Numbered from the stretch's first letter, positions 1 through 8,604 are shown. The stretch is DNA of 51,935 nt from Caenispirillum bisanense (GCA_945877815.1 CAMDWJ010000008.1:1-51935), one strand, 5' to 3'. Translations and numbers: made by a program. Notes: generated by a model not told the origin, from the letters alone.

Positions 1-2
1 GC

Positions 3-977
3 AATTCGCCGGGTTTCGGTACCTCGGCCGAACGCCTCGCCCAGCGTGTCGCAACGATGAGCGGCGGCAGCCTGACCATTCGCGTTTTCCAGGCGGGCGA
101 GACTGTGCCGGTCTTCAAGGAGCTAGAGAAGGTCGCGGCCGGTGAGGCCGATATGTACCATTCCTTCGACAGCTACTATCAGACCTCGTCGAAAGCATTC
201 AATTTCTTCACCGGCGTTCCATTCGGGCTCAACGCCACCGAACATGCCGCCTGGATTCGCTATGGAGGCGGACGCGAAGCGTGGGACGACCTCGGTAAGC
301 AATTCGGCATCAAAAGCTTCATGGCCGGATCGACCGGCATGCAGATGGGCGGCTGGTACAACAAGGAAGTTAAATCCCTCGCCGATTACAAAGGTCTCCA
401 GATCGCAATCCGTGGGATGGGCGGCGACGTGGTACGGAAGCTGGGCGGAACGGCACTGCCGCTCGCCGGCAACGAGATTTTCCCGGCCCTGCAATCGGGC
501 GCGATCGATGCGGGCGAATGGTTCGGCCCGTGGCTCGATCTGTCCTACGGCCTCTATAAGGTCGCTAAATACTACTACTACCCCGGGTTCCAGGAGCCCG
601 GTTCGATCGTCACGCTGGGCATCGGTCTCAAAAGCTGGGACGGGCTCACGGCCGAGCATAAGGCGATCATCGAATGCGCGGCCGATGCCGAAAACGACGC
701 GGTTCTGTCCGAGTTCAATGCCAAAAATATCGAGGCTCTGAATATCCTCATGACCAAACATAAGGTCACCCTGCGCCGTTTTGGCGACGAGGTGATGAAG
801 GCGCTGGGCGAGGCTGCGGGCGATGTCGTGTTCGACGCGGGCTCGGCCGATGCGGTCGGCAAAAAGGTCTACGAGAGCTTCCAGAAATTCCGCAAAACCG
901 CCGTCGTATGGACCAAGGTCACCGACCAGGCTTACGGCGACGCGCGGCTTTTGCCGTTCCGCTACGGGAAGACGTAA
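3..977 (+). CDS. TRAP transporter solute-binding protein, DctP/TakP-like (5' end cut off by the window)
   Basis: This is the periplasmic binding subunit of a tripartite ATP-independent periplasmic (TRAP) transporter, which captures an organic acid and hands it to DctQM-type membrane subunits. The open frame runs in from the left edge, so the signal peptide and true start lie outside; 324 residues are visible. Family marks are the region around MSGGSLTIRVFQAGE, the loop GMGGDVVRKLGG, the GAIDAGEWFGPW segment that carries ligand contacts, and YYYYPGFQEPGS. The last is typical of the TakP-type subgroup, which binds 2-oxo acids or similar carboxylates. The ligand itself cannot be read from sequence. 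No DctQ or DctM gene lies downstream; they may be upstream of the window. It converges with the helix-hairpin-helix gene after 46 bp, with no clear terminator. Confidence 0.93.
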   Translation, partial: NSPGFGTSAERLAQRVATMSGGSLTIRVFQAGETVPVFKELEKVAAGEADMYHSFDSYYQTSSKAFNFFTGVPFGLNATEHAAWIRYGGGREAWDDLGKQFGIKSFMAGSTGMQMGGWYNKEVKSLADYKGLQIAIRGMGGDVVRKLGGTALPLAGNEIFPALQSGAIDAGEWFGPWLDLSYGLYKVAKYYYYPGFQEPGSIVTLGIGLKSWDGLTAEHKAIIECAADAENDAVLSEFNAKNIEALNILMTKHKVTLRRFGDEVMKALGEAAGDVVFDAGSADAVGKKVYESFQKFRKTAVVWTKVTDQAYGDARLLPFRYGKT

Positions 978-1023
978 CGTCCTTCCCCTGCCCGGCGCGT
1001 TTCTTGCGCACCGCCGTCCATTG

Positions 1024-1266
1024 CTACCACGGGGTCGCCTCTCCCGTCTTCGCCTGATGAATGGCGGCGGCGAAGGTGTCCCATACGCACGGATCTTGGC
1101 GATGGCCGGTCAACGTCGATAGTTTCGCATACAGCGCATCGGCATCCTGGCGCGCGAGCTGGGCGACGCTTTCGATCCCGAGCAACGTGAAATCTCGCCG
1201 CATCGCGGGGCCGATATTGGCCAGCGCAAGCAATTCATCTTTTGCTTTCGGCTTTGATGCGGCCAT
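1024..1266 (-). CDS. Small helix-hairpin-helix protein (Cdd1 / 'pathogenicity locus' type)
   Basis: An 80-residue protein. The segment LANIGPAMRRDFTLLGIES looks like a helix-hairpin-helix, a fold that usually contacts DNA backbone or other proteins. The C-terminal half (DADALYAKL, then DPCVWDTFAAAI) follows the pattern of the small Cdd1 family, whose function is not established. I chose the ATG at 1264-1266 because it lies five bases after the parC stop codon, suggesting coupling to parC. A longer reading starting at 1341 would run through the end of parC with arginine-rich, non-family sequence. The role is unknown; a DNA-binding helper is only a guess. Confidence 0.75.
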   Translation of the reverse strand: MAASKPKAKDELLALANIGPAMRRDFTLLGIESVAQLARQDADALYAKLSTLTGHRQDPCVWDTFAAAIHQAKTGEATPW

Positions 1267-1271
1267 GGCCT

Positions 1272-3503
1272 CTAGAACTTGTTCGCCTTGTTGAATCCTT
1301 TGGGCGGCAGGCGGCCGGCCTGCGCGCGTTCGCCGCGCCAATCCTTGAGATCGGTTTCGGTGCGCGTACGATCACCCTGCTGCCAGCTCAGACCTTCCTT
1401 ATAGGTGAAAGTCTTCAGATCTGCGAGACCGCCATCCTTGTAGCGTTGCAGGATCACGCCCCGCCCGCGCGACATTTCGGGCACTTCCTTGAGCGGGAAG
1501 AGTAGCAACTTGCGGTTATCGCCGATGACCGCGACTGTGTCGCCTTCGACGCGCGCGCAGACGGCCGCTTCCTCGTCGCCGCTGACGTTCAGCGCCTGCT
1601 TGCCTGTGCGGGTCTGGGCGAAGACATCGTCGGATTTAACGATGAAGCCCCGGCCAACCGAGGAAGCCAGGAGGAATTTCTCGTCCGGCCGATAGATGAA
1701 CATGGCGACGATCGCGTGTTCATTGCCGAGTTCGATCATCAGACGCACCGGCTCGCCGAAGCCGCGTCCGCCCGGCAGCTTGTCGCCGGCGAGCGTATAG
1801 AAGCGCCCGTTGGTCGCGAACAAAAGTATCTTGTCGGTGGTCTCGGCGCGCATCACGAAGCGGCCGCGGTCGCCTTCTTTGTACTTCATATCGGAAATGG
1901 CGGCGTCTTCGAGATGTCCCTTCGCCGCTTTGATCCAGCCTTTGTCGGACAGAAGAACCGTGATCGGCTCTTTCTCGATGAAGGCGTCGAGCGGCACGTC
2001 AATGATAGTAGGCACGTCGCCGATCTCGGTGCGACGCTTGCCGCCCTTCGACTTAGCGCCAAATTTAGTGCGGATCGTGCCGATCTCGTCGGCGATCTGC
2101 TGCCAGCGCTGGGTCTCGTTCTTGAGCAGCTTGTTCAAGGTTGTGCGCTCGCCGGACAATCCCTTGTGCTCGGTCTTGATCTCCATTTCCTCGAGGCGCC
2201 GCAAGGACCGCAGCCGCATATTGAGGATCGCTTCGGCCTGCCCGTCAGTCAGCTTGAAGCGGTTCATCAGTTTCGGCTTGGGCTCGTCCTCTTCGCGGAT
2301 GATCTTGATGACCGCATCGAGATTGAGATAGGCGATCAGATAACCTTCCAGCATCTCCAAACGGTGTTCGATCTTGCCGAGGCGATGATTGGTGCGGCGG
2401 ATCAAGACGTCGTGGCGATGATCGAGGAAGGCTTGCAGGACCTCGCGCAGGTTCATCACCCGTGGGGTATGGTCGGCATCGAGCACGTTCATGTTGAGGC
2501 TGAAACGGGTCTCGAGTTCGGTCTGCTTGAACAGTTGCTCCATCAGCAGTTCGGCATCGATGGCGCGATTTTTCGGCGTGATGACAACTCGGATGTCTTC
2601 GGTTGATTCGTCGACGATGTCTTCGAGCAGCGAAAGCTTCTTCTGCTGCATCAGCTCGGCGATGCGCTCGATCAAACGCGATTTCTGGACCTGAAACGGA
2701 ATCTCGGTGATCACGATCTGGTAGCCGCCGCGCCCGAGATCTTCTTTTTTCCACCGGGCCCGCACGCGAAAGCCGCCGCGCCCGGTTTTATAGGCGGCGA
2801 TCACGGCCTCGCGACCTTCAACAAGGATGCCGCCGGTCGGAAAATCGGGTCCGGGCATCAGACTGACCAGTTTCTCGATAGTCGCGTTCGGGGTTTTGAT
2901 CAGATGCTGCAAAGCGGCGCAGATTTCATCGACATTGTGCGGCGGGATCGAGGTCGCCATACCGACGGCGATGCCGGCCGCGCCGTTGGCGAGCAGATTG
3001 GGAAACGCCGCCGGCATGACGACCGGCTCGCTTTCCTCGCCGTCGTAGGTCGTGCGGAAATCGACGGCATCCTCGTCGAGGCCTTCCATCAGCGCCATGG
3101 CGATATCGGTCAGACGTGCCTCGGTGTAACGCATGGCGGCCGCGTTATCGCCGTCGATATTGCCGAAATTGCCCTGCCCGTCGACAAGCGGATAGCGCAC
3201 GGCGAAATCCTGCGCCAGACGTACCATGGCGTCATAGACGGCGACGTCGCCGTGCGGGTGATATTTGCCGATCACGTCGCCGACCACGCGGGCACATTTC
3301 TTGTAGCCGGTGCTGGGGTCGAGCTTCAGCAGGCGCATGGCATAGAGCAACCGGCGATGGACCGGCTTCAGGCCGTCGCGCACGTCGGGCAGAGAGCGCG
3401 ACATGATGATCGAGAGTGCATAGCTGAGATAACGCTCGCTGATCGCCTCTTTCAGGGGCGTGTCACGGATCTCCATAAGACCGCCGGGGGCTTTGTCGCT
3501 CAT
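1272..3503 (-). CDS. parC: DNA topoisomerase IV subunit A
   Basis: ParC is the DNA-breaking subunit of topoisomerase IV, which with ParE decatenates sister chromosomes. The 743-residue product has the breakage-reunion domain first, with the catalytic tyrosine at about residue 126 in AMRYTEARL and the region [20 protein letters not shown]-terminal beta-pinwheel follows, with motifs such as [19 protein letters not shown]. The length fits the family. I start at the ATG of [14 protein letters not shown] (3501-3503); the reading frame extends 21 codons further upstream but that stretch does not look like the family and crosses the repeat array. The quinolone-contact position equivalent to E. coli Ser80 is valine. 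Subunit B is not in the window. The gene is divergent from the AlkC gene. Confidence 0.96.
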   Translation of the reverse strand: MSDKAPGGLMEIRDTPLKEAISERYLSYALSIIMSRSLPDVRDGLKPVHRRLLYAMRLLKLDPSTGYKKCARVVGDVIGKYHPHGDVAVYDAMVRLAQDFAVRYPLVDGQGNFGNIDGDNAAAMRYTEARLTDIAMALMEGLDEDAVDFRTTYDGEESEPVVMPAAFPNLLANGAAGIAVGMATSIPPHNVDEICAALQHLIKTPNATIEKLVSLMPGPDFPTGGILVEGREAVIAAYKTGRGGFRVRARWKKEDLGRGGYQIVITEIPFQVQKSRLIERIAELMQQKKLSLLEDIVDESTEDIRVVITPKNRAIDAELLMEQLFKQTELETRFSLNMNVLDADHTPRVMNLREVLQAFLDHRHDVLIRRTNHRLGKIEHRLEMLEGYLIAYLNLDAVIKIIREEDEPKPKLMNRFKLTDGQAEAILNMRLRSLRRLEEMEIKTEHKGLSGERTTLNKLLKNETQRWQQIADEIGTIRTKFGAKSKGGKRRTEIGDVPTIIDVPLDAFIEKEPITVLLSDKGWIKAAKGHLEDAAISDMKYKEGDRGRFVMRAETTDKILLFATNGRFYTLAGDKLPGGRGFGEPVRLMIELGNEHAIVAMFIYRPDEKFLLASSVGRGFIVKSDDVFAQTRTGKQALNVSGDEEAAVCARVEGDTVAVIGDNRKLLLFPLKEVPEMSRGRGVILQRYKDGGLADLKTFTYKEGLSWQQGDRTRTETDLKDWRGERAQAGRLPPKGFNKANKF

Positions 3504-3537
3504 ATCAGTCGGTAGCCTCGTCGCACTATGTAAACAA

Positions 3538-3568
3538 TGTCGGTAATTGTCGGCATTTGTCGACAAAT
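3538..3568. promoter_or_regulatory. Operator-like array: three TGTCG half-sites at 10-bp spacing ending in a perfect palindrome
   Basis: In the 170-bp gap between the divergent parC and alkC genes, TGTCG occurs at 3538, 3548 and 3558, exactly one helical turn apart. The third copy lies inside the perfect 14-bp palindrome ATTTGTCGACAAAT (3555-3568). Such phased half-sites on one DNA face are typical of cooperative repressor or activator binding. The regulator is unknown. It does not look like a standard LexA box (GTTC-N7-GTTC in alphaproteobacteria). Confidence 0.5.
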
Positions 3569-3673
3569 CAGGGGTTTTTGCGCAAATTCGGCTTGGAACA
3601 TTACGCGAACAATTCTAATAAATATAGGCCGAGTCGCGGCTACGTCCACCCCCTCGAACGAGCTAATTCGCTT

Positions 3674-4786
3674 ATGGCCGAACCCTTGAAAAACGCCTTC
3701 GGGCCTACGGTTCCCAAGCAAATCGCCGAGATGATCGCGGCGGTTTTGCCGGCTTTTCCGGCCCAAGCGTTTCTTAAGGACGCGCTCGCCGGCTATGAGC
3801 CTTTGGCCCTGCTGGCGCGCGGCCGGCATATCGCCGAAGCCCTGGCTCGCCACCTGCCCGACGATTTCGCCGCTGCGTCGGATATCTTGGTCGCTTCGCT
3901 GGGCCCCCGGTTGGCGCGCACCGAAAACAACGGCATGGCGCCGTTCCTCTATCTGCCCCATACGATCTACGTCTCCACCTATGGGCTCGATCATTTCGAA
4001 CCTTCGATGCGCGCATTGTATGAACTCACTCGGCGCTTCACCGCCGAGATGGCGATCCGCCCCTTCATCGCGCGCGATACACCCCGCACGCTGAAACGCC
4101 TGACGCAATGGGCGGCAGATTCCGATGTCCATGTGCGCCGGCTGGTTTCCGAAGGGACCCGTCCGCGCTTGCCGTGGGCCGCCCGCCTGCCTGCGTTTCA
4201 GAAAGACCCCCAACCGGTGCTGGCCCTGCTCGAACTGCTGAAGGACGACCCCGAGCTTTATGTCCGCCGCTCGGTCGCCAACAACCTCAACGATATCGGC
4301 AAGGATCATCCCGTTATTCTCGCCGCGACGGGTGCGCGCTGGCTGAAAGGGGCCACGGCCGAGCGCGCCTGGATCGTGCGCCATGCGCTGCGCTCGGCGA
4401 TCAAGCGCGGCGAAGCTGCAGCCTTGGCGGTTCTCGATTACACGCCGGCACGTAAACTTGCGCTTGCCGTTCCCACCATAACGCCCCGGCGTGCCAAGAT
4501 CGGCGGGGCCGTGACCGTCGCCTTCGACGTGACCAACAAGGGCAAAGCGCCGCTTCGCCTGATGATCGATTTCCGCATCCATTTCGTGAAGGCCAACGGG
4601 AAGGCGAGCCCCAAGACCTTCAAGCTGACAAGCTTTGAGCTCGGCGGCGGCAAGACCGCGCGGCTCAGCAAGAAGGTCTCCTTGCAGGAAATGACGACGC
4701 GCAAACATTATCCGGGCCTGCATAGAATCGAGGCCGTTATCAACGGACAGGTGTTGCCGCTTGGTGATTTTCGCCTGATCGCTTAG
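3674..4786 (+). CDS. alkC: AlkC-type DNA alkylation repair glycosylase with C-terminal Ig-like domain
   Basis: A 370-residue HEAT-repeat protein of the AlkC/AlkD family, which removes positively charged alkylated bases such as 3-methyladenine. The start MAEPLKNAFG is the usual AlkC beginning. Family marks are residues of the helical array such as DPELYVRRSVANNLNDIGK and the conserved WIVRHALRSAIKRG. From about residue 275 the sequence becomes beta-rich (IGGAVTVAFDVTNKGKAPL), matching the C-terminal immunoglobulin-like domain that some AlkC proteins use to grip DNA. The reading frame opens 39 codons earlier, but that part overlaps the operator array and is unlike the family. Its stop codon overlaps the recO stop by 4 bp in convergent orientation. 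Regulation by the TGTCG array upstream is an inference. Confidence 0.9.
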   Translation: MAEPLKNAFGPTVPKQIAEMIAAVLPAFPAQAFLKDALAGYEPLALLARGRHIAEALARHLPDDFAAASDILVASLGPRLARTENNGMAPFLYLPHTIYVSTYGLDHFEPSMRALYELTRRFTAEMAIRPFIARDTPRTLKRLTQWAADSDVHVRRLVSEGTRPRLPWAARLPAFQKDPQPVLALLELLKDDPELYVRRSVANNLNDIGKDHPVILAATGARWLKGATAERAWIVRHALRSAIKRGEAAALAVLDYTPARKLALAVPTITPRRAKIGGAVTVAFDVTNKGKAPLRLMIDFRIHFVKANGKASPKTFKLTSFELGGGKTARLSKKVSLQEMTTRKHYPGLHRIEAVINGQVLPLGDFRLIA

Positions 4787-5508
4787 GCGTGATGGCGCAG
4801 CCGGTCGATGAGGCGGTCGCGCGCCGGCGGCGCGCCCGTGCGCGCATGGACAAAGATGTTCTGGTCGAGGAAGTAGCCGGTGAGCCGCAAGCCGTCGAGA
4901 ATTTGCGGCACCAAGGCCGGGCGCGGCCCCTCGTTCACCAGGAAAGGTGGCAGAGGCAGCAGCCGGTCGCGATATGGTTCGCCCGCTGAAGCCGAGACGG
5001 CACAGCCCGAGCGTGGGCTGACATAGATCAGTTGTTCGGTCCGCCCGGTCGCCGCACAGGTGCCGAGATCGAGCCCAAAGCCCAAATCTCGCAGCAGCGC
5101 GATCTCGAAAGCGACATAGCGTTCCAGCCAGTCAGGCGCCGTCAGCGTTTCGACCAGCGCGAGCACGTCGCCGTACAGGGTCGGATGCGCCTCGCGTTCG
5201 GGAAGCGCGCTTTCAATGACCGCGCACAGCGCCGATAGACCGGCAAGTCGCAAAGGATCGTCGAGGATGTGTGCGGCATGGGCATGCGCCAATTCGCAGG
5301 TATAGCTGCCGAGATGATCTTCGAGCCGGGCGCGCCAGTGGGCGTCGACCATATTGCCGGGCTCATACAGCCCCCGCGCCCGCCGTCCGCCGCCGCCGCG
5401 CACGATGCCGAAATGACGGCCATGCGCCTCTGTCAACAGCGACAAGATCACAGCGCTTTCGCCGTGCTTGCGCGCGCTCAAGACGATGCCGCGGTCGGTC
5501 CAGTCCAT
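4783..5508 (-). CDS. recO: DNA repair protein RecO
   Basis: RecO is a recombination mediator that with RecF/RecR loads RecA onto SSB-coated single-stranded DNA. The 241-residue product begins MDWTDRGIVLSARKHGESAV, the N-terminal OB-fold start typical of RecO. It continues with GIVRGGGGRRARGLYEPGN and a helical C-terminal part that includes LLRDLGFGLDLGTCAATG. The alphaproteobacterial order rnc-era-recO is kept, but here a toxin-antitoxin-like pair lies between era and recO. The upstream toxin stop codon touches the recO start with no gap (5509/5508), so recO is probably translated from the same message. Its own stop overlaps the convergent alkC stop. Confidence 0.93.
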   Translation of the reverse strand: MDWTDRGIVLSARKHGESAVILSLLTEAHGRHFGIVRGGGGRRARGLYEPGNMVDAHWRARLEDHLGSYTCELAHAHAAHILDDPLRLAGLSALCAVIESALPEREAHPTLYGDVLALVETLTAPDWLERYVAFEIALLRDLGFGLDLGTCAATGRTEQLIYVSPRSGCAVSASAGEPYRDRLLPLPPFLVNEGPRPALVPQILDGLRLTGYFLDQNIFVHARTGAPPARDRLIDRLRHHA

Positions 5509-5877
5509 CTAAAAATCCGGCAAACGCCGCGAACGACATTTCGAGACTTCGATCACCGTTTGATGACCTCTCAGTGCGTTTCCCTGGGCTTCGATAACTG
5601 CGATCAATCTTGGTAAGGCTTTTTGACGATCATCGACGCTGAATCGCAAAAGTACCGCTCCTGGAACTGTAAAGAATTGCCGGAAGATCAAATCTCCGAA
5701 GTCCCGATCTTTGGTTAAAACAAGGCGATCTTCGAGATGCGCCCGGCGGATCACGTCCAGGTCGGAAATGCCTGGGCTATCTTCGTTGACGTACGCGACG
5801 TCATGACCGGATTCGCGGAGATGCGTTACAATGGACGTGGCGATGCATTCATCGACAAGCCAGCGCAGGAGTATCAC
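5509..5877 (-). CDS. DUF5615 PIN-like putative toxin
   Basis: A 122-residue protein of the DUF5615 PIN-like family, usually the toxin half of a two-gene module with a DUF433 protein. Visible marks are the N-terminal acidic motif LVDECIATSIVTHLRESGHDV, the central LVLTKDRDFGDLIF and the spaced acidic residues expected for a metal-dependent RNase fold. A GTG at 5875-5877 gives the family-like start VILLRWLVDE and lies one base after the antitoxin stop codon. A longer ATG start at 5922 would overlap the antitoxin by 44 bp. The stop codon abuts recO. RNase activity is inferred from the family, not shown here. Confidence 0.82.
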   Translation of the reverse strand: MILLRWLVDECIATSIVTHLRESGHDVAYVNEDSPGISDLDVIRRAHLEDRLVLTKDRDFGDLIFRQFFTVPGAVLLRFSVDDRQKALPRLIAVIEAQGNALRGHQTVIEVSKCRSRRLPDF

Positions 5878-5878
5878 G

Positions 5879-6100
5879 TCAGTCGAAAACCGTAACTTCG
5901 TCGGCGAGATAATCGGCGGCAAAGACTTGCGCTGCCCGGATATCCGCCAGCGTTAAATGCGGATGATCGCGCAGTATTTCTTCCTCGGCCATCCCGCCGC
6001 CAAGTTTCCGCAAAATCAGTTCGACCGTTATACGCGTCCCTCGAATGACCGGTTTTCCGACCATGATTCCCGGAGAGGTTTCTATGCGTTCGTGTTTCAT
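5879..6100 (-). CDS. DUF433 putative antitoxin
   Basis: A 73-residue DUF433 protein with a winged-helix or HTH-like fold, the usual antitoxin partner of DUF5615 PIN-like proteins. The segment GIMVGKPVIRGTRITVELIL is the hallmark of DUF433. It is followed by EEILRDHPHLTLADIRAAQVFAAD (split here only by eye into a helix-turn-helix-like part). I chose the ATG at 6098-6100; an upstream TTG at 6118 would add six residues with no family support. The downstream toxin start lies one base beyond this stop, a classical coupled arrangement. Autoregulation by the antitoxin is likely for the family, but no clear operator was recognised in the 48-bp gap to era. Confidence 0.85.
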   Translation of the reverse strand: MKHERIETSPGIMVGKPVIRGTRITVELILRKLGGGMAEEEILRDHPHLTLADIRAAQVFAADYLADEVTVFD

Positions 6101-6148
6101 GTGCGGACAATACCGCAATCTTTAATTTTTCGCACCTAGGACATTTTA

Positions 6149-7078
6149 TTAGGCTTTGTAGTCCAATCCCCAATCGCGATAGCGCTCGGGATCGTCGCCC
6201 CAATTCTCGCGCACCTTCACGAACAGAAACAGATGTACGCGGCGGCCGAGCAACTCTTCAAGTTCCTTGCGCGAGGCCGAGCCGATTTCCTTGATGCGTA
6301 GGCCCTTGTGGCCGAGCACGATGCCTTTCTGGGTATCGCGTTCGACATATATGGTCTGTTCGAGCCGCGCACTTCCGTCGTCTTGCTCTTCCCAGGCTTC
6401 GGTCTCGACCGTCGCGGCGTAAGGCAATTCCTGGCGGAGCTGGAGATAAAGTTTCTCGCGCGTGATTTCTGCCGCGAGCAGCCGTTCAGGCATGTCCGAA
6501 AGCTGATCTTCCGGAAACATCCAAGGGCCGGGACGCATGCTGGCGGCGAAGTGGGCCGTGAGATCCTCGACCCCGTCGCCTTGGGCCGCCGAAATCATGA
6601 AGATGTTTTCGAACAGCTTCAGCGCGTCGAGTTCGGAGGCGAGCGTCAGCAGGATCGGCTTGCTCACCAAATCGACCTTGTTGATGACGACGTCGGCGGG
6701 CGTGTTCTTGCTCGTCGCGAGGCGTTCCAGAATGGCTCTGGTGTCGCGATCGATGCCACGCTCGGCGTCGATCAGAAGTGCGATACGATCGGCATCGGCC
6801 GCCCCGCCCCAGGCTGCAGCGACCATCGCGCGGTCGAGCCGGCGGCGCGGCGCGAAAACGCCGGGCGTGTCGATCAGCACGATCTGCGTTTGGTCCGCCA
6901 TGACGATCCCGAGTACGCGGGTGCGCGTCGTCTGCACCTTGGGTGAAACGATCGAAACCTTCGATCCGACCAGCCTGTTCACCAGCGTTGATTTGCCGAC
7001 ATTGGGCGCGCCGAGAATCGCGACGAACCCGCATCGTGTCGTGGCACCCTGATCGGGCATTCTGGTTTCTTCAGACAT
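6149..7078 (-). CDS. era: GTPase Era
   Basis: Era is an essential GTPase that binds 16S rRNA and helps mature the 30S subunit. The 309-residue protein has all G motifs: GAPNVGKST (G1), TTRTR (G2 region), DTPG (G3), NKVD (G4) and SAAQGDGVEDL (G5). The C-terminal KH domain holds GHKGLRIKEIGSASRKELEE, the RNA-binding GxxG loop. The start codon lies inside the end of rnc (8-bp overlap), so the two are translationally coupled. Alternative in-frame ATG six codons later is possible. Downstream, a DUF433/DUF5615 pair separates it from recO, which is unusual for this operon. Confidence 0.96.
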   Translation of the reverse strand: MSEETRMPDQGATTRCGFVAILGAPNVGKSTLVNRLVGSKVSIVSPKVQTTRTRVLGIVMADQTQIVLIDTPGVFAPRRRLDRAMVAAAWGGAADADRIALLIDAERGIDRDTRAILERLATSKNTPADVVINKVDLVSKPILLTLASELDALKLFENIFMISAAQGDGVEDLTAHFAASMRPGPWMFPEDQLSDMPERLLAAEITREKLYLQLRQELPYAATVETEAWEEQDDGSARLEQTIYVERDTQKGIVLGHKGLRIKEIGSASRKELEELLGRRVHLFLFVKVRENWGDDPERYRDWGLDYKA

Positions 7079-7763
7079 CTTTGACCTTTTTCAACATTTC
7101 TTCGGCGCAGCGTTGCTCGGCCGTGCGTTTCGAGGCTCCGCGCGCGGAGATAGATGGTTTGCCGGCGATCTCCACCTCGACGGTGAACATCGGCGAATGT
7201 GCGGGCCCTTCGCGGGACAGCTCCCGGTAAACGGGAAGTGCCAGCCCGCGCGCCTGGGCCCATTCCTGTAAGCTCGTCTTGGCATCCTTGGGTGGCGAAG
7301 GAGTCTCGGCCAGCATATCGCGCCAGCCGCCGTGCACGAACTTGGCTGCCGCCTCCAGCCCACCATCCATATATAGCGCGGCAATCACGGCTTCGCACGC
7401 ATCCGCCAAAAGCGCTGGATTGGTGCGCCCTCCACCCTCGTCCTCGCTCCTCGCGAGATTGATATAGCGCCCGAGATCGAGCGAGCGAGCGACGCGCACC
7501 AAAGCCTCCTGGCGCACCAAAGCGACATGGCGGCGCGCGAGCTGGCCCTCGTTCTCGTCCGGGAAGGCTTCGAGCAGCATATCGGCGCAGACCAGACCCA
7601 GAACCCGATCGCCGAGAAATTCAAGACGCTCGTAGGATTGCGCATGCTCGTCGGCGTTGGCCAGCATGCTTGAATGCATCAAGGCAAGATCCAGCAGCTC
7701 TGGCCGCTTGAAGTCGTGTCCGAGGCGCCGGGAAAGTTCACTGGCGGACGCGAGCGCGCCCAT
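7071..7763 (-). CDS. rnc: Ribonuclease III
   Basis: RNase III cleaves double-stranded RNA and processes the rRNA precursor. The 230-residue protein has the signature ERLEFLGDRVLGLV (metal-binding Glu/Asp of the catalytic domain) at about residues 43-56. A second acidic set is in LLADACEAVIAALYMDGG. A C-terminal double-stranded RNA-binding domain (SLQEWAQARGLALPVY ... RGASKRTAEQRCAEEML) follows. Length and domain order are standard. It sits 3 bp after lepB and overlaps era by 8 bp, in the usual lepB-rnc-era order. Confidence 0.96.
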   Translation of the reverse strand: MGALASASELSRRLGHDFKRPELLDLALMHSSMLANADEHAQSYERLEFLGDRVLGLVCADMLLEAFPDENEGQLARRHVALVRQEALVRVARSLDLGRYINLARSEDEGGGRTNPALLADACEAVIAALYMDGGLEAAAKFVHGGWRDMLAETPSPPKDAKTSLQEWAQARGLALPVYRELSREGPAHSPMFTVEVEIAGKPSISARGASKRTAEQRCAEEMLKKVKDV

Positions 7764-7766
7764 CGG

Positions 7767-8525
7767 TTACGAGATTCCGTTGAAGAAGCGCGCGAAGCGG
7801 AGCGCGAAAGGTATTTTCCAGACTTCCCACCATGCGGCCGAGCCGTTGGTCGAGAAGAACAAGAATTCGGCGCGACCGACCAGGTTCTCGCGGGGAATGA
7901 AGCCGACCTCCGAAGCCCGGCTGTCCTGCGAATTGTCGCGATTGTCGCCCATGGCGAAATAGTGATCGGGCGGCACCGTATAAACGCCGGTATTGTCGTT
8001 CGGGCCCTGGTCGCTCTGCTCGCATATGAAATGGGTCACGCCATTGGGCAGGGTTTCGACATAGCGTGTTGCGCGAATGCCGACGGCGCGGCCGTAATCG
8101 TCTTCGCAGCTCGCCGGTACGCGTTCGCGCTTTACTGCTTGCCCATTGATGTGCAGGACGCCGCCAGTCACTTGGATGCGGTCGCCCGGCATGCCGATCA
8201 GTCGTTTGATGTAATCGGTTTTGTTGTCGGCCGGCAATTTGAAGACCGCGACATCGCCGCGTTGCGGTTCGGTGAACAAGATTCGCGTGTTCGACGGGAT
8301 CAACGGCAGGCTGAACGGCAAGGAATGGCGCGAATATCCGTAGGACCATTTGGATACGAACAGATAATCCCCGACGAGCAGAGTCGGAATCATCGAACCT
8401 GATGGAATATTGAACGGTTCATATCCGATTGTGCGAACGCCAATGGCAATAACGACCGCATAGAGGACCGTTTTGGCGACGTCGCTGTACGGGCTCACGG
8501 CCTTGGTTTTCATTGACGATGTCAC
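7767..8525 (-). CDS. lepB: Signal peptidase I
   Basis: LepB removes signal peptides from secreted proteins at the outer face of the inner membrane. The 252-residue protein has one N-terminal membrane segment (VAKTVLYAVVIAIGVRTIG), the catalytic serine in NIPSGSMIPTLLVGD and the general-base lysine in DYIKRLIGMPGD. The conserved box MGDNRDNSQDSR and the family's C-terminal REN motif (GFIPRENLVGRA) are also present. Only one predicted N-terminal membrane segment is seen, as usual in alphaproteobacteria. The gene begins a tight run with rnc and era. A candidate promoter lies in the 79-bp gap after the upstream glycosyltransferase. Confidence 0.96.
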   Translation of the reverse strand: MTSSMKTKAVSPYSDVAKTVLYAVVIAIGVRTIGYEPFNIPSGSMIPTLLVGDYLFVSKWSYGYSRHSLPFSLPLIPSNTRILFTEPQRGDVAVFKLPADNKTDYIKRLIGMPGDRIQVTGGVLHINGQAVKRERVPASCEDDYGRAVGIRATRYVETLPNGVTHFICEQSDQGPNDNTGVYTVPPDHYFAMGDNRDNSQDSRASEVGFIPRENLVGRAEFLFFSTNGSAAWWEVWKIPFALRFARFFNGIS

Positions 8526-8572
8526 AAGGATTTGAAATCAAGAAGGAATTTGGCTGCGCGAGGGGGGATCAA

Positions 8573-8603
8573 GCCAGCCGAACCCCGGACTGTCAAGGCT
8601 GGC
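8573..8603 (-). promoter_or_regulatory. Hairpin and possible lepB promoter between the glycosyltransferase and lepB
   Basis: A 7-bp perfect inverted repeat, GCCAGCC (8573-8579) and GGCTGGC (8597-8603), follows the glycosyltransferase stop at once. It lacks a U-tract, so it is a weak terminator at best. Its loop carries a perfect TTGACA on the minus strand (8596-8591); 17 bp further on stands CTTGAT as a poor -10. This could be a lepB promoter, which would separate lepB-rnc-era from the upstream genes. Confidence 0.3.
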
Positions 8604-8604
8604 C

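Noticed and set aside
3500-4723. Long minus-strand open frame opposite alkC
   Set aside because: No family similarity, and it would overlap the parC start; alkC is well supported on the plus strand.
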